This document shows positions 49,032 to 62,800 of a DNA stretch of 64,000 nucleotides, piece by piece. The stretch's first letter is position 1, and the number at the start of each line of letters is the position of its first letter. This DNA comes from Lichtheimia corymbifera B2541 (Eukaryota; Mucoromycota; Mucoromycetes; Mucorales; Lichtheimiaceae). The position numbers and the translations under genes are program-made. The DNA lies in NCBI GenBank assembly GCA_000697475.1, contig JNEU01000742.1, positions 100,565-164,564 on the forward strand. The letters are read 5' to 3'. The notes below the pieces were generated by a model. The model searched no databases and was not told the origin of the DNA. It worked only from the letters and a program-made list of their open reading frames with translations.

Positions 49032-49875
49032 TAACCATTTCATATATAAAGCTGATATTAAACATTCATGAGAGCATATAATCTTGTATATAATCACATC
49101 TGACACGTGCCATAAATGATCACGTGTCCATGAAGAAGAATTCCCAGTAAAAGAGATATTGACCATGCAGTTTTCAAAAGGATAATGATCGCATTTCGGT
49201 TAGTCTTGCCGTGCTATTTGGTGTACGAAACACTGACCACCTTTCACAAGTGATATATGTACTACTTGAACTTTTTCGAATAAGCTTGATAACGATGATG
49301 CAATGGATCTTTTTTATCAACATCAAATGGCATCCACAAAGACAACTTTATAATGGCATCATCATCATCAATAGGATCGACATGTTATTATATAACGACG
49401 AACCCAGGTATTACAAGGTAGACCCCGTGTTTGTTTTCTAGATTGGTGATCCAGATGAGCTTAAACCATCCTGAATACGGGATAGTGCATCAATGTGTTT
49501 TTATTACTGTCAAGTTTGACCGAAACCCAGTGAGCTATTTTTGGGGTATGGATCTACGCTGTGATTTATTAGATATTCTGTTGCAGATGATCGATGGTGG
49601 TACAAACTCCATGCTGTCTTCCTCCGCCGCTATATTAAAACTGGCCAAAAGCAGCCTACGATCAGAAAGGAAGCACGCATGTCTTTTTGCCTCTCAGCTC
49701 ATTATTAATCTAGCACAAACACTTTTTATTTCTTCCTTCCTTCCTTCCCCTCCCTCCCCACCCCCTTTTTATATCCTTCTTTTTCTGTCAATCGCTCATT
49801 CACCACACTCTTGGTGGGTCATTTCTCTGTCTCTCTCTCTCCTTTCTGTCCTTTATTTTCTACTCTTACCCCGCA
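49032..49875. other. Intergenic, no gene seen
   Basis: About 840 bases. The last 150 are strongly pyrimidine-rich (TTCCTTCC and CTCTCT runs), as just before other starts in this window. The 161-codon ORF that ends at 49,916 overlaps the next start and is probably chance. Confidence 0.55.
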
Positions 49876-52810
49876 ATGAGCTTGGCATCTTCCAATGGGT
49901 CCACGTCGCCATCTAACAACAACCCGTTGTCAGACCTAATTCGTACCGAAAAAGCTTATATTGACACACTCAAGATTATCGATACTGTAAGTGGAACAAT
50001 ATGATCCAATAGTACAAGGTCTCATTTGGCTGCATATCTCAGGAACTCGCACCTTTGCTACAAAATGGTGCTGCTGCTATCTCGGATGATCTACTCGACA
50101 GCGTTCACGATATTCTTGTCAGCAACACTCGTTTTTACCAGGTACAATCATAAACTAGGTCATAGCATTGTTGGGTATTAATAGGATGCTATGGTAGCGA
50201 TTGACTCGGATTGCAGCCAACCCAGATACCATCAAAGAATTGGGAGATTTACTAGTACAATGGGTAACGTATGAGGGGATCTAAAATACATACACATGTT
50301 CTGATACATAAAGGGTAGGTGGATGATATGCATGTGCCTTATACAAGCTTTTGCGAAACCTTTGCTGCCGAGAGTGACATTTGCACAAAGACGGATCCTC
50401 CTCTTGAACGCAGATTAAAGGTACATTTTACATTATCACACACCGCCATGTAGTCATGCATTCAAACATCCATACATTTAGGAACTCTCGATAAAGAACA
50501 ATCGTGAGGTGACATTGAGCTCTCTTTTCAGTGCGCCGATGGAGCAATTGCGTTATTACAAGGCATTGTATACTGTAAGTAGCATATGCATTGCATCTGG
50601 AGCCAAGGATTGATCTCCATGCATAGCGATTTCTGCAAAGTGCACAACCAGGGAGATCGGATCACAAGTTGTTGACCAAGACCATCCAACAAATTGACAC
50701 CACCCTTTCAGCAATGCCACCAGTACCAACCATGCCTAATCATGAAAACGATCAAAATGATGGATCTCCGGGGCTACTTTCGGGAATCGATTGTTCAGGT
50801 GCAATGGATTTGTTTACTGGGATGCCCAAGGTAAATCATTGAGTGGAAATTAGGATGAGCGTTTACATCCATCTAATCACTGCCTGATATAGCCTTATTC
50901 CATTACGAGCACAAGGAAATTGGGAAGCATGGTATTGGAGGATCATTTTATCTTGTTGCCTGAGGGAGCACACCTTTCAACTCCTACTCGCGTGCAAGCA
51001 ACCTTGACAACGGAAACGCTTATTCTTGTGGATGCAGCAGCACACAAGCTCTTGTATGCACCGATACCTGTGGATGACTTGACCAGCAATTCAAGGAATT
51101 TGGATCGTGAACTTGTTGGTGAATATGTCGTTCAATTGACCATCCAAGGCCAAAAGCATTTATTGCTAAGAGCGGATACCCGAGAAACAAGGAACAAGTG
51201 GGTTGGCGTACGTGCTCAGGCACCAAGCTCAACAACATTGACACCTCGATCGATGCGATCCGTTGTTCAAGGAGGTGGTAACCAAGCAACACCACGTATT
51301 GATACCAATGCACGCAAGAGTGTGATTCGCAAGCAAGATATCTTTTCATTTTATCAAGATCAGTCTGGTGAAATTTCGCCTTTATCGTCCGAGGATGAAG
51401 ATGAGCCAGTGACAATGACTACCACCAATCATGGAGAAGCAGCAGGAGTTACACACATCCGACCCAAAGGTAAATTTGCAGGATAATTGGAATGATAAGG
51501 AACCAATGTATACTAAATACAAGGCCAATCTATTAGTACCACCTTTACCAATAAGTCGGAAAGAGGATAAGCACGAGGTACCAGTCAGTGCGGATATTAC
51601 CACCAAGTCGACACAGCTTTTGACTCCAAGACCTAGTCCTTCATCTGAGGATAGCGGTAGTAGCCGTGGAAACAGCCCAGTGCGTCCAACGACACCACGA
51701 ACAATTGAGATCAGTCATGCGGTGGCACCAGTTGCTGCTATGCAAGCCATTACACAAACAAATGATTATTTGGTGCCTGGTGCACAACAACAACAACAGC
51801 AACAACATAGGCCTCTTCCTCCTCATCCACCCATGAAACAACCTACATGGCCTACACCTGCGGCTCCTATGAACCGTGCTCCTAGTCCTGGTCCACCAGT
51901 TGCACCAACACATCAACCACCACAACCACCATCATCCCAACAACAACAATATCTTGCTCCTCAACAACAACAACTTCGATCCCAACGTTCCATGCCAGAA
52001 TTGGTTGTTACCCCACGTCATCATCCTGCACCATTGCCCAGTCATCATCAACAGCAACAGCCTCCACAAGGAAAAGTGCTCTATAGCAATGGCTATTGTC
52101 AAGTGTTTCGCTGGAAAGGACAATCATGGTATGGGGTGGATGGTCAATGTCTTGTGCAAGTACGCCAAGTGACGACGCATCGGGCATGTTTGAGTATCCA
52201 AATGCAACATTCAGGGCAATTGTATTTGAACGCTTGGGTATTGCCAAGTACAGCCATCAACCATGCTTCACCAACCGATATCAGTGTGACAGTACACATG
52301 GCCATGGGAAGAGAAACCTACTTGATTCATTTGCAAGCACCACAGGATGCCAATGCCTTGTACCAATCTTTATTACATACACACCAGTTGGCTCTGGCAG
52401 CTGACTTTTTATCCAAGCAAGACGATGATGACAAGGAGCCACTCCCACAAGAGGATGCAGCGGCAGCAGTTCCTCAAACAGAACGACTCGTGATGCAATG
52501 CAAGACCAAGTTGTTTGTACAAAACGAACATGCAAAATGGGGTAGTCTTGGGAGCGGTCTTGTGCTTCGATTGTCACAGCAACAACCAAGCAAAAAAATG
52601 TACATTGATATCGAGGATGGCAAAAAGAAAAAGTTGGTCAGTGCCATGGTCCAAAGTCGTAACGTGGGTCAGATCGGTCCCAAACGCATCACGTTACTGT
52701 TTATCACCGAAAAGCAAGCCGTTGTGTACATGGTCCAAGTCAAGGAAGAACAAACAGCTGCCAAATTGTACCAGTATCTCAAGACAAAGAATTCCGATAA
52801 TGGATGGTAG
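49876..52810 (+). CDS. RhoGEF (DH-PH) with a long disordered tail and second PH-like domain
   Basis: Eight exons: 49876..49986, 50043..50141, 50198..50263, 50319..50420, 50482..50574, 50627..50830, 50893..51408, 51482..52810; 839 aa. LSDLIRTEKAYIDTLKII opens a DH domain (about 16-220), then a PH domain (KLGSMVLEDHFILLPEG onward). The last exon is Pro/Gln-rich until about residue 590; it then contains two beta-rich stretches (YSNGYCQVFRWKGQSWYG and RLVMQCKTKLFVQNEHAKWG), the second resembling a PH/EVH1/RanBD-type fold. Such proteins activate Rho-type GTPases. All seven introns are phase 0. The last intron (51409-51481) has a weak GTGACA donor; it was chosen over 22-34 base alternatives. Confidence 0.85.
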
Positions 52811-52980
52811 ATTCATTCATCCCCTTTTTCTTTATCCCTTACTTTTTTTTTCTTATCTAATCATTTGCTTCCACCACTACATGTATCATATCATCCATCA
52901 TCTATTCATTCTCGCTCTCGCTCTCTCTCTCTTTTACTTTAAAAATATACGCGTCTACATATACACATCTTATCTATGTA

Positions 52981-55465
52981 TCACATGGGCCAATCCATAA
53001 TGGGTGAATGGAAATATCGGTTGCTAGGTTCAGTGTTATCCATTGCTGGGGTGTATACAAAATCTGCAAAACGGAACAAATCGAGATCTGCATGAGCCCA
53101 ATCCACTGGCTTTAACCAAGACCAATCCTCCTGTTGATGATGAGAAAAATCATGACTTGATGCTGCTGCTGGTGTAGTCAATGATGTGGGAACTGCGTCA
53201 TCGGTTCCTGCGGTCGAATCGGGTTCTTGCTGTGTATTATGAGACGACCATAACGTGGTTGGCTGGATCGGTTGTTGTTCTGGTGAAGGTACTCCACATC
53301 CACCCTCAGGTTTTTCACCATGAATTTGTTGATCAATGCGAGCCAACAATGCTTTGACGTATTTATGATGCTTTACAGGAGATCGTTTCAATACATGGGC
53401 TATTCGTGACATTTGTTGCTTTGCATGGGCAAGCACCGCCTCTTTGGTAGATAATAGCTGATGACCATAAACGAGACAAGCCATGACCAATGTATCCAAT
53501 GTAAAATGACACCATGGTTGTCGTAGTTGAGCCCAGCACTCCAATAAATCAGTGATAGCATCAGCTCCATCCACACATAGCTTGAGTGATAAAAGTGCAA
53601 TAGCTGATGTTGAGCATGTGGTCGTGTCATCGTCAGGGTGGTTGGGTAAAAAGATTGAATACAGCTGGCACATTTGAAAGTGATATTCAAAGTTGAGCTT
53701 GAGACAAGCTTGTTCTCGAAATGATGTCGTGGCCCAATCACGTGTTGCCAATGGCTGTTGCAATTTAAAGTAATCTGGCAGATTGTGATACCACTCCTTG
53801 AGCTGCTTTTCAAGATCGGATACGGTTGCAAGATAGGGGTCAGCATGACCTGAGATGCTGGTATGGATCCGGCGATAAATTTGATTAATCTTGTGACGAT
53901 GTACAGTGAATTCGGTCCTATAGCGTTGTTCTCCTTGTTCGTGCTCCATGACGCGAGGTGCATTGACACTGATAGCATCATCCAATGGAAACATTAGGGG
54001 CTTATCAGAATGAGCAGCATATAATGTTTCTAGGAATTCGGCTGCTGCAAAGAGACGACGTCGTGTTTCATTCAATGATGGATTGTTGTTCTTGTCACAA
54101 GGGGATGGTTCTCGGTGTAAACCAAGATCAATGCACATCCGAGTAGCCAAACCAAGGAAGGTGTATGCTTCTGATTCATCCCTGTCAGGTCCAGTTTTCC
54201 CAATGCTGTAAATGTACATAAGCAATAAGGCATGTACGGTGGTCAATCGAGGAGTAAGGAATTGGTCTTTGAGTAAATCTTTGGCAGCAATAAAGTAATG
54301 CTCCCCGACACGGTTGGGATCTTGGCCAGAAAAGGTCCCATGATAAATAGCTGCATGACGAGCTGACCATGCCAATATTGCATTGAATAATAATGGACAT
54401 CCAGTCTGCGTTTTGCATTGTTGAATAAATGTCTCCATATCTGGCAGTGGTAAACAAAGAAAGCATTCCTGGTAAATCTTGAGGAGCTGATCTAATAACT
54501 CTGGGTTGATAGGTGTTGATTGTTTTGAGGTATCCGTGGATACCATTGGACCATTATTGTTCTTATTTCCTCGGTCACTCGTTGTATTCGACTCCCATGC
54601 GCTGTACAATGGAAAGATGATATCCTTGGACTTGTACAATGGATTTTGCTTAACAATGACAGCATCCTCTGCTGAAGGTACTGATGATGATCGCTTGAGT
54701 CGATTTCCTTTTTCATTATTGCTCGATGAATGAGTGGTGGTTGCTGCCTTATCTCCTTCCACATGCACGGTTGCTGGCCTTCGAGTATTACTCAGCTGCA
54801 ATTGCGAAAGACCAGAGAGTAAAATGTCGTACAAATCATTGAGCGAGATAATGTTGGTATCAATTCTTAATCCTTCAGGCGTGAGTGAAAGTGTCCAATT
54901 CGCCTTAACTCCCGGGATAAGCTCTGAAGACGAAGATGACAGTAATGGATGATCACTTTGCTCGTTCCTTTTCCGCTTTTTTGCCGATCGCATCTCACTA
55001 GCGATAAATTGAGTATCATCCTGGACTTGTTGGACACCATTCTCGATTGATGTAATGCGATCCTGCAGCTGTTTCATCGTATCATGCAGTTGTACAAGAT
55101 TAAACAAATCCACTTGCGTCGGTGCACCGGTGTATGAGCATGTTGCTGTTGCCATGATACATTAATAACTTGAACAAGCACAAATTTGATGGAAGGCTTT
55201 ACCTTTGCCAGTCTGACATCGACCACATGTTGGATGGATAAAATCGCATTTGACTTTATGATATTAGTATCATCGTCATTACTATTGCATTCGCTAAAAG
55301 TGGGATTACCCTTTTTCTTCCTATTTGAACAAAGTCAGCATGGCTTTGTGCATGTCAAAATACTATTGATGCTTGCCTGCATCGTTCACATGCAAGGGTC
55401 ATTCGCATACGTTTCGAAGTGGAATGAAGATCGTCTGTATTTGAAGGTGATGGTTGATTTGTCAT
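52981..55465 (-). CDS. Zn2Cys6 transcription factor with fungal-specific middle domain
   Basis: Four exons, complement(52981..55145, 55203..55253, 55310..55320, 55377..55465), 771 aa. The binuclear zinc cluster is CERCRKKKVKCD followed by FIHPTCGRC and QTGKATC; it is spread over four exons, one being an 11-base microexon that encodes RKKK. Spacing Cx2Cx6Cx6Cx2Cx6C is exact. A possible coiled-coil (HDTMKQLQDRITSIENGVQQ) follows, then a low-complexity stretch and the fungal_trans domain (about 250-550) with YTFLGLATRMCIDLGLH. The first intron begins with GC. It is presumably a nuclear DNA-binding regulator; the regulated genes are unknown. Confidence 0.93.
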
Positions 55466-55612
55466 AGATGCAACGAAAAGAGACAAGGGCAATGAAGAGA
55501 GGGGAAAAGTAATACTATATTTATATATAAATACAACAAACACAAATTACAAACAAGACCAGTTCTGATCTCATGCCACTAGTGTAACCGACGGGGTAGT
55601 AGGGTTGGGTGA

Positions 55613-56969
55613 TTAATCGCTACGTCTTTGGTGTCTAGCAAGCATTTCGGATATTAAGGACATGGTATCTAATCCAAGTGTATAATAATGGTCGTTCTTT
55701 TTGGCGTTGAATATGCTCATATGGGCTTCCACTTCGCCTTCAGCTCTTGATGGGATGGGAATGAAATAATGTGCGGTTTCAGGAGGAGGCAATGCAATGA
55801 ATGTTTTTGGATCCGTGGCCAAACTCTCATGATTCTCAAGCTATTATTATCCTGTGGTCAGTGATGCTTTCTTCTCGTATGTAAATATCCCACGCAACGT
55901 ACTTGTATATAGAAACATCGAAACAGGACATCATCTAGCTGAGAGAGACGACGCATTCTAATACATTTACATGAGTATAATGTTGAATAACCTTGATCAC
56001 CCCATTTTTACATACCTTTCCCAACACGCTTCAAAATCCATCAATGTGCTCACAAATTCAACATGATCCATTGCGTCGTTCACTTTTGAAGTAATCACAT
56101 CTTTGGCCAAATAGGCAGCAGCACCAACAGCAGCGACACCGACCACACCAGCCAATAGACCCCAACCGGAAGATGATTTCTTTGTAGCTGTAGTCGAAGC
56201 AGCAACAGCAGCAGCACGAGTAGTAGTTGAAGATGTTGCACCTGTCCACGTGATTTGCTTGGCTGTAGAGGATACTGATCGAGACGAAGTTGTGGCGGTT
56301 GAGGTGTTGCTCGTGAAGAATCGGCTGACATGGTTGTTAAGCTTATCCATATGTGACAGTGCTGTGCCTGATACAAAGCGATGGTTGAGTGAATAGAATG
56401 GTGTGTCGTATGCGAGTAATCCAATAATCCGTGCTTTGGTGCCCAGCAAATCTTGGCCCTTTTGTCGCAATATCACCTCTGCAGCTACGTTCTTATCAAT
56501 CAATGCGTGATCATCCCTTGATACCATCACCCACAAAGTACTTACATACGAGTCCTCCCATCGAATGTCCAAGTAATACAACCAAAACACTGCCTGCTTG
56601 ACCAGAAGATGCCATCGAAGTCTGCTGCTGCTTCACTTGATCTTGTAACCACACTTGCAAGTTATGCACCGCCACGTTGAAATCCCTATCAGCAACTTTT
56701 TAAGTATACCAACCATCCAACACTAGCACTGAGAATAAAGTACCCTGACGTCTTGTATCGAGGATAGACAATAGTGTGTACATCGCTACTCGTTGCAATG
56801 GCCTTTAATCGTTCCGGGAAATCCTGCAAAAGTAACAAGCACTGTCAATGCTACCGATTCCAACCCCATCCACAATGGTTCATTTGCTTGCCTTGAATGT
56901 CGTATCTGTTCCCCGGAAGCCGTGAACGAAAACAAGTAATAGTCGATCCTGTGGTGCCGTCATTGGCAT
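55613..56969 (-). CDS. Alpha/beta-hydrolase lipase-like protein (DUF676 type)
   Basis: Six exons, complement(55613..55840, 55903..55957, 56016..56484, 56546..56685, 56744..56823, 56892..56969), 349 aa. Early LLLVFVHGFRGTDTTFK (oxyanion region), then the nucleophile elbow LLGHSMGGLVSAEV with catalytic Ser, then AYDTPFYSLNH, as in DUF676/serine-esterase proteins of fungi. A middle hydrophobic run (GLLAGVVGVAAVGAAAYLA) is a likely membrane segment. The first intron starts GCAAGC. The start is uncertain: MPMTAPQ (56969) places the hydrolase core as in relatives, though open frame continues upstream. Substrate is unknown. Confidence 0.82.
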
Positions 56970-57401
56970 ACACCCAAGCTGCAGAGGTATAAAAGCGAGA
57001 GAAAGAAAGGTGCTGCTTGTGTAGCACTTTTGGCCCTGAAATGTCCGCTGTGCTCTTCTGCAAGCCGGAATCATGAAATCGAGATGCCTCAAAGCGGTTC
57101 ACGTGGTTCGTTGCATGACAACAGGTTTCCATCCTTTTTGTCTCTGCATGTTTTTCTTCACCCTGGATACGTAATGTCATTTGTTGTCCTTTGCCCACTC
57201 TGCTAACTAACCAACACGATGTTGCTGTATTCCAAGATAAATCACACACCACATGTCACATTTGCGACGAGTATAGCATTTTCTTTTATTGCCAAATAAA
57301 GGTCAACTTTTGTCATCCTGTCATTGAACATCTTATTAAATCAACATAGAACACCACCAAAACGATGACAGCACAGCCGAATATTACAACCCATAATCGA
57401 A
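56970..57401. promoter_or_regulatory. Divergent region between the DUF676 and F-box genes
   Basis: About 430 bases. The lipase promoter and possibly part of its 5' coding sequence lie at the left. An ATG at 57,364 opens an 18-codon uORF overlapping the F-box start region in another frame. Confidence 0.45.
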
Positions 57402-59391
57402 ATGTGGCTAAGCAGCTTTAAGGATTATATACCTCTATTGGATACGTTGTATCACGCAATATTTGGCATAATAAATAGTGCATTTTCTACTATCTGCTTT
57501 TCTGTTTTCTTCCTTTCTTCTGTTATCATGACCATCGTTGCTTCTAAAGCCTTATCCTTCGTTAACTCTACCTCTTTGCAACAATCACAGCCAACAACCA
57601 ATGACATTCGAAAGCAACAACAGCATCTTCGTACTACTCTTACAGCACAGGAGAAAGAAAAGAATATGACCATGCTGGAACCAAATCAGGTGGAAGAGTA
57701 TTTGCTGGCAGGGCAATGGTACGAAGCACAAAAGCGCTATTCGAAAGCCCGGACTATCTATGCAGATTCATTGGCAAAAATCCCATTCAATGATCCACAT
57801 CACTGCGAGCTACGTCGTTCCCTCAAGAATGTTAATATGCGACTGGGAGCTTTCATCTACTTGTTCCCATATCACGTTTTATGCATCATTTTCGATCATT
57901 TGTCTCGCTACAGCCTTATCACATGTTTGGATGTTTGCGAATCATGGAACCATTTTATCCTACAATGGCCTGGGTTCTGGGATACACATCGTCATGAACA
58001 TTATTATATTGACCGTACAATGGCTAATTCATTTTTGGATGACAAGAACGACCATTTGTATATCCGGAGCCCCGTTAGCAATACGCTTCTAGGCCCAATA
58101 CTTAAGTTTGTGGTAGCTACAAGGTCATGGAGATACAAACATTTAGGTAAACGTCTCCGCTGTCAAGTGTTTTTTAGTATTCACGTGATGTAATGCACAT
58201 AGAGTTTGAAGACATGCCCTTGAACAAAAAACACATCGACCTGATTTTGAAAGCAGTACAATCACACCATTCCATAGCTGAAAGTCTGTCTTTCAAGGAC
58301 TTTAACCATGGCTCGCAAGTGTATATACTGCGCGATATTCTCGGGCAGTGTCCTCAACTGAGGCATTTTACATATCACGTGGGTATCGAACGTCCAAGCT
58401 TTGAAATGCGGATGGGATACCCTTGTAAACTTGATATATCATTTTTGAAACAACATATGGTACGATATTTCTTTAAGGGCAGGATACTGGATAAGATCCC
58501 CCATGGAGTCTACAAGCTTACTACACTTGATTTATCAATGGATGTAAGGCGATATCGAATAGATCCAGCAGATCCAGTGAAAGCTATGGAGCCTTTAATA
58601 TTGCTTCCATACTTTATAAAACGCTGTCCTCACCTAGAAAGGCTCAGGATCGATTCATTTGATCACATTCATCATGGCCATGTTATACGTACCGCTATCA
58701 AACATTGCCACCGCCTAAAGGATTTGATAGTGAGCGGGTCTTGCGAGATTCCAGATAGCGTGGTGAACAGGTGAATAACAGCACCCTATATATGAAATTA
58801 TCGTTCTTGCCTAATGACCACATGTTATTATCATCACTTAGATATGACACCATTAAGGGATCGAAAACGAATGGTCTTCAGCGCTTCGTGTTATCTGCTC
58901 ATTATTGGTCTCGCGTTTTGGCCTGCACCAGCGACATGATGGCAGTTGTCAAGAGATATCATACATCATTGTCGGTGCTCTATCTTCGTTTCGATACAGA
59001 GTTGATTGACATCTGCTTTCTTTTCCGCCTAGCTCATTATAGGCTGCCACAACTACTTGAGTTACATTTGAGTGCGGAGGGATTCCGGTTGACCAACGAC
59101 CAAAAGCGTACGCGAATGGATAGTCTTAGACCATCGTTCAACAAAGCCATCGCAACTCTTTCACCTCGTTGTCCTAACTTGCGAATATTGCATATTGTCG
59201 AGCAATTCTATTGCAAATCTTCGTTTCCTGTCGGATTATTCTCACTAGAGGATAATGTTATTTTGTCGTTGGTCGACCACTGCCGTTTTCTCGATCGATT
59301 GGAGATTGATACCAGTGAGCGCTACATCGTACAAGAGAACCTTACTGCAATAGACTTTGAAGAATTCAAGAATATGGTAGCAAAATCATAA
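57402..59391 (+). CDS. F-box protein with leucine-rich-repeat-like C-terminal part
   Basis: Three exons: 57402..58146, 58203..58770, 58842..59391; 620 aa if the first ATG is used. A hydrophobic N-terminus (SAFSTICFSVFFLSSVIM) precedes a helical repeat-like stretch (EEYLLAGQWYEAQKRYSKA, TPR-like), then an F-box-like segment YLFPYHVLCIIFDHLS and the CLDVCESWNHFI run. The remaining 400 residues have LRR-like Leu spacing (CPHLERLRIDSF, CPNLRILHIVEQ). Such proteins are probably SCF substrate adaptors and are abundant in early-diverging fungi. A start at 57,528 would drop the hydrophobic run. Partner and target are unknown. Confidence 0.82.
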
Positions 59392-59807
59392 CCTAGTATC
59401 AATATAAAGCAACGTAACGAAAGTTTATTCTTGATCTTGGTACAGTATGGCAGTAATAATTGATCTACAGCATGCTATTTTAAACTTGTTGTTGTGGTCA
59501 ACTGGAGGATGATGCACAAGGATAATACGTTTGCTTTTATTGAGCCAAGAAATAGAGTACGGAGAAAGGGCATGTATGGATGTTGCCAAGAACAAGATGT
59601 GTATGTGTATTGAGCTTATGCACCACTCGTCTGTCTTTGTTGCATTCACGAGCCACATGGTTTCCAATCCCGAATTGCATTTTTGGGGTGGTGTCCCTGG
59701 AGATGTCTTGATTAGCCGGGCTTGGCAGTGTATTCACACAAATACCTTTTCTCCCTCTCTCACACACGCTCACCTTTTCTCTCTCACATACAAGCATTCA
59801 CCCCATC
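59392..59807. other. Intergenic, no gene seen
   Basis: About 415 bases. Pyrimidine- and CAC-rich just before the next start; no other feature. Confidence 0.55.
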
Positions 59808-62800
59808 ATGAGGCATTTGTTCCACAGTAAGGACCACAAACAGCAGCAATCGCTTCGACTTCAAAAGGAACTGCAAAAGGAGGAAGAGACACTATGGAAG
59901 ATTGAACAAGAGAAACGGAAGCTGCAAGAGGAATTGGATATGAAAATGGCAAAGAAGCTGCAAGAGGAAATGGAGCATCGCGAACAGGATCCACAACGAC
60001 AGGAACAGCAGCAGCAACCTGAATTGACTGATGAAGAAGTTGCGCGACGTTTGCAAGAGGAACTGAACCGAGGACAATCACCAACACACGATGCTTCGCC
60101 TTCACCTTCGCCTGCACCAGCACCAGCAGCACCCCCTCCACCAGTGGAGACACGTTCCAATCAAGAGCTCTCTGATGAACAATATGCAAGGATGTTACAG
60201 GAACAGTTTGAAGCTGAGGAACGGCAAGCACAGGAACAGCGTGGATCTCGTTCTTCTCCAGCTTTACCTCCACGTACATTGTCATCAGATAACACGACGC
60301 CATCCTCGTCAGTTGCTCCACCACCGTTACCATCCAAGCCAGTTGCATACAATCATTGTAAGTCATTTATCATGGAAAAAGGGAAAACAAGGATCTAATC
60401 ATGTTGTTATAGCAACTCATTCTTTGGGACATGGTTCCACGTCTCGTCCATCATGGATCAATCACGCGAGCAGTAGTTCCACGAGCAGCAGCATCAATCT
60501 TACAGATCAACCAGTAGCACCACATCCACCACCACCAGGAGGTTATCCATCAGCATCATCATCTTCTTCATTACCTGGTTCTTATCCTCCTCAACCAACT
60601 CAACCACCTCAACCAGCAAGCCCTGTTGCGCATACAGTGTACAGTAATGCATCAATACCACCACCCTATCATCCACCTGCAACAACAACATCATCAACAG
60701 GTTATCCACCTTATCCATCTTCACCTTCACAACAACAGCAACCACAACAACCCCAGTGGGCAGCTTATCCTTCACCAACACCCCATCCACAGCAATCTTA
60801 TCATACGCAGCCTTCTCCTTCTTCACCTGCTCAGCAACATCCACAGCAATCCTATTATGCACAACCACCACCTTCTTCGCCTGCTCAGCAACAGCCACAA
60901 CAACCTCATTATACACAACCTCCTCCTCCTCCTTCACCTTCTCAACAGCAAGAGCATCGTCCTATTACTCAACAACAAGAACCATCCACGGCCACCATGG
61001 GTTCAACCCTTTTCTCTCCAAAGAATGATCCAGTCATGTTCATTGTGCCACCCGCTCAACAACCATCCCAGCAGCAAGATACATCTCAACATCCAGCTTT
61101 CATGCCAATGCCAGCTCCTGAAGATCACCAACGTACCATGTATCCTCCTCCTCAACAACCGTCCACTCATGTAAATCAACAACAACAGCAGCAGCAACCA
61201 TATCCACAGCAGCCACAAGAACAGCAACTGGATGAAGAATATCGCTCTGTTAAGCCCACTCAATCATCATCGTCGAGAAGAGTACGAGATCCTACACCTC
61301 CACCTAGTCGCTCTACTACTCGTGTGTCAGCAAGTTCAGCCAAAAAGAGTGATACGAACCCATTTGCTGATAGTTTCGCTGCTGAGGTATCCGAGGATGA
61401 ATCGTCATCAGAGGAAGAGGAAGAGGAAGAGGAGGAAAAGTCGACCCATAAGGATGAGCATGCAACTGTTATCACCAAACAAGCTGACAAGGACAACCAA
61501 CAACAACATCAATTCGATCCTTCTCGATACTTTGATGATGAGGACCTTGTGGATTTGAATGCACCAGCTCACCATGATGAGGACGACGATGATGGCAGTT
61601 CAGATGATGGCAGCTATGTGGGACCCGTATCATCCAAACCTGCAGTGGAGATGGCTGTGCAAACCGAACCTGTCAGTGATGAAACGGATATTGAATCAAA
61701 GGCAAATGAGAATGAGGTAGACGCTGTCAAGGATGCTGGTGTTGACAGCAAGGGTATCCAGGCAACCCAAACCACATCATCAAATGAAACGACAAAGGAC
61801 AAGCCGGCTGTTCCTGAAGAATCCCTTTTGGATATTGATCTTGAACCAACACCTGTACAACGACCTGAACCGAGAGCACGTGCCATATCGAATGTGGATA
61901 CGAAGGCTGAAATCCAACGTCGACTTGCTGAACAAATGAAGAAATCTTCGGCTACAAGAGTGGATCCGACATTTGGTATCAGTATGGGACCACCTCCAGC
62001 TACAGCAAAAAAGCCTGGTGATTCCGATAAAACTCAAGAGGAAGAGGAAGAGGAACGAGCTAAAGACGACAAAGTCCAGGAGACTCTTGAACATCAAGAA
62101 TCCATGCATTCGCTTACACCTGGACCCTCCATGTTTTATCATCACCATCGTTCGCAATCAGCAAGCGTTCTTGTTCCTCCAGGCACAGGCCATATTCCAC
62201 AAGCGACACCTTACATGAATCACACAGCATATGATGATATGGCATACACACCAACACCCGTCGTCTATCCTGCAAATGTCTTGAGAGCAGGTGCACCGCC
62301 AACCATGAGCCCAGAACCTAACGAAGCAGGGTTAGCTACAACAGTGGACAATATGTATGAAGGTAAATCAATCATTTGTTATCATGGTTCTTTTCTTTTT
62401 TCGAAAAGACAATTGACAATGGTCATATTATAGTGCCATCAAACGAATATGGTTATTATCATGTGGATAGCAATGGATACCCTACAAAGGATGACAGCGA
62501 TGCCAAGTCAGTTAAATCCAACATGACAGCGAATCCAAAGGATAAGGCTCTCCCAAAGATACCCAAGAGTAAGTTAGCCAAGATCATTGATCATTTGAAT
62601 GTGCCATTCTGACGTTGCTGCTAAAAATAGGTGACCCTAACCACCGACACATTACTGTGCCAAGCGTTAACCCTGGTCAAAGGTAAGTTTTACAAGCGCA
62701 AGAGAAGATGATGGTATATGATATTCATTCTATTATGTCAGGGTGTGGATCCGGCTTAATCCAACTGACACTGGCAAAGCACTTGCACAACGCATCCATG

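Noticed and set aside
51450..51481. 22- to 34-base intron at the RhoGEF frame change
   Set aside because: A normal 73-base intron with donor at 51,409 gives the same downstream frame, so an ultra-short intron is not needed.
57364..57420. 18-codon uORF at the F-box gene as coding exon
   Set aside because: It could be a uORF, but no donor joins it to the main frame; mentioned only as context.
60091..62433. 780-codon ORF starting inside exon 1 of the MIU-like gene
   Set aside because: Its first 110 codons run in the wrong frame over exon 1 and an intron; only the part from 60,413 is exon 2 of the real gene.
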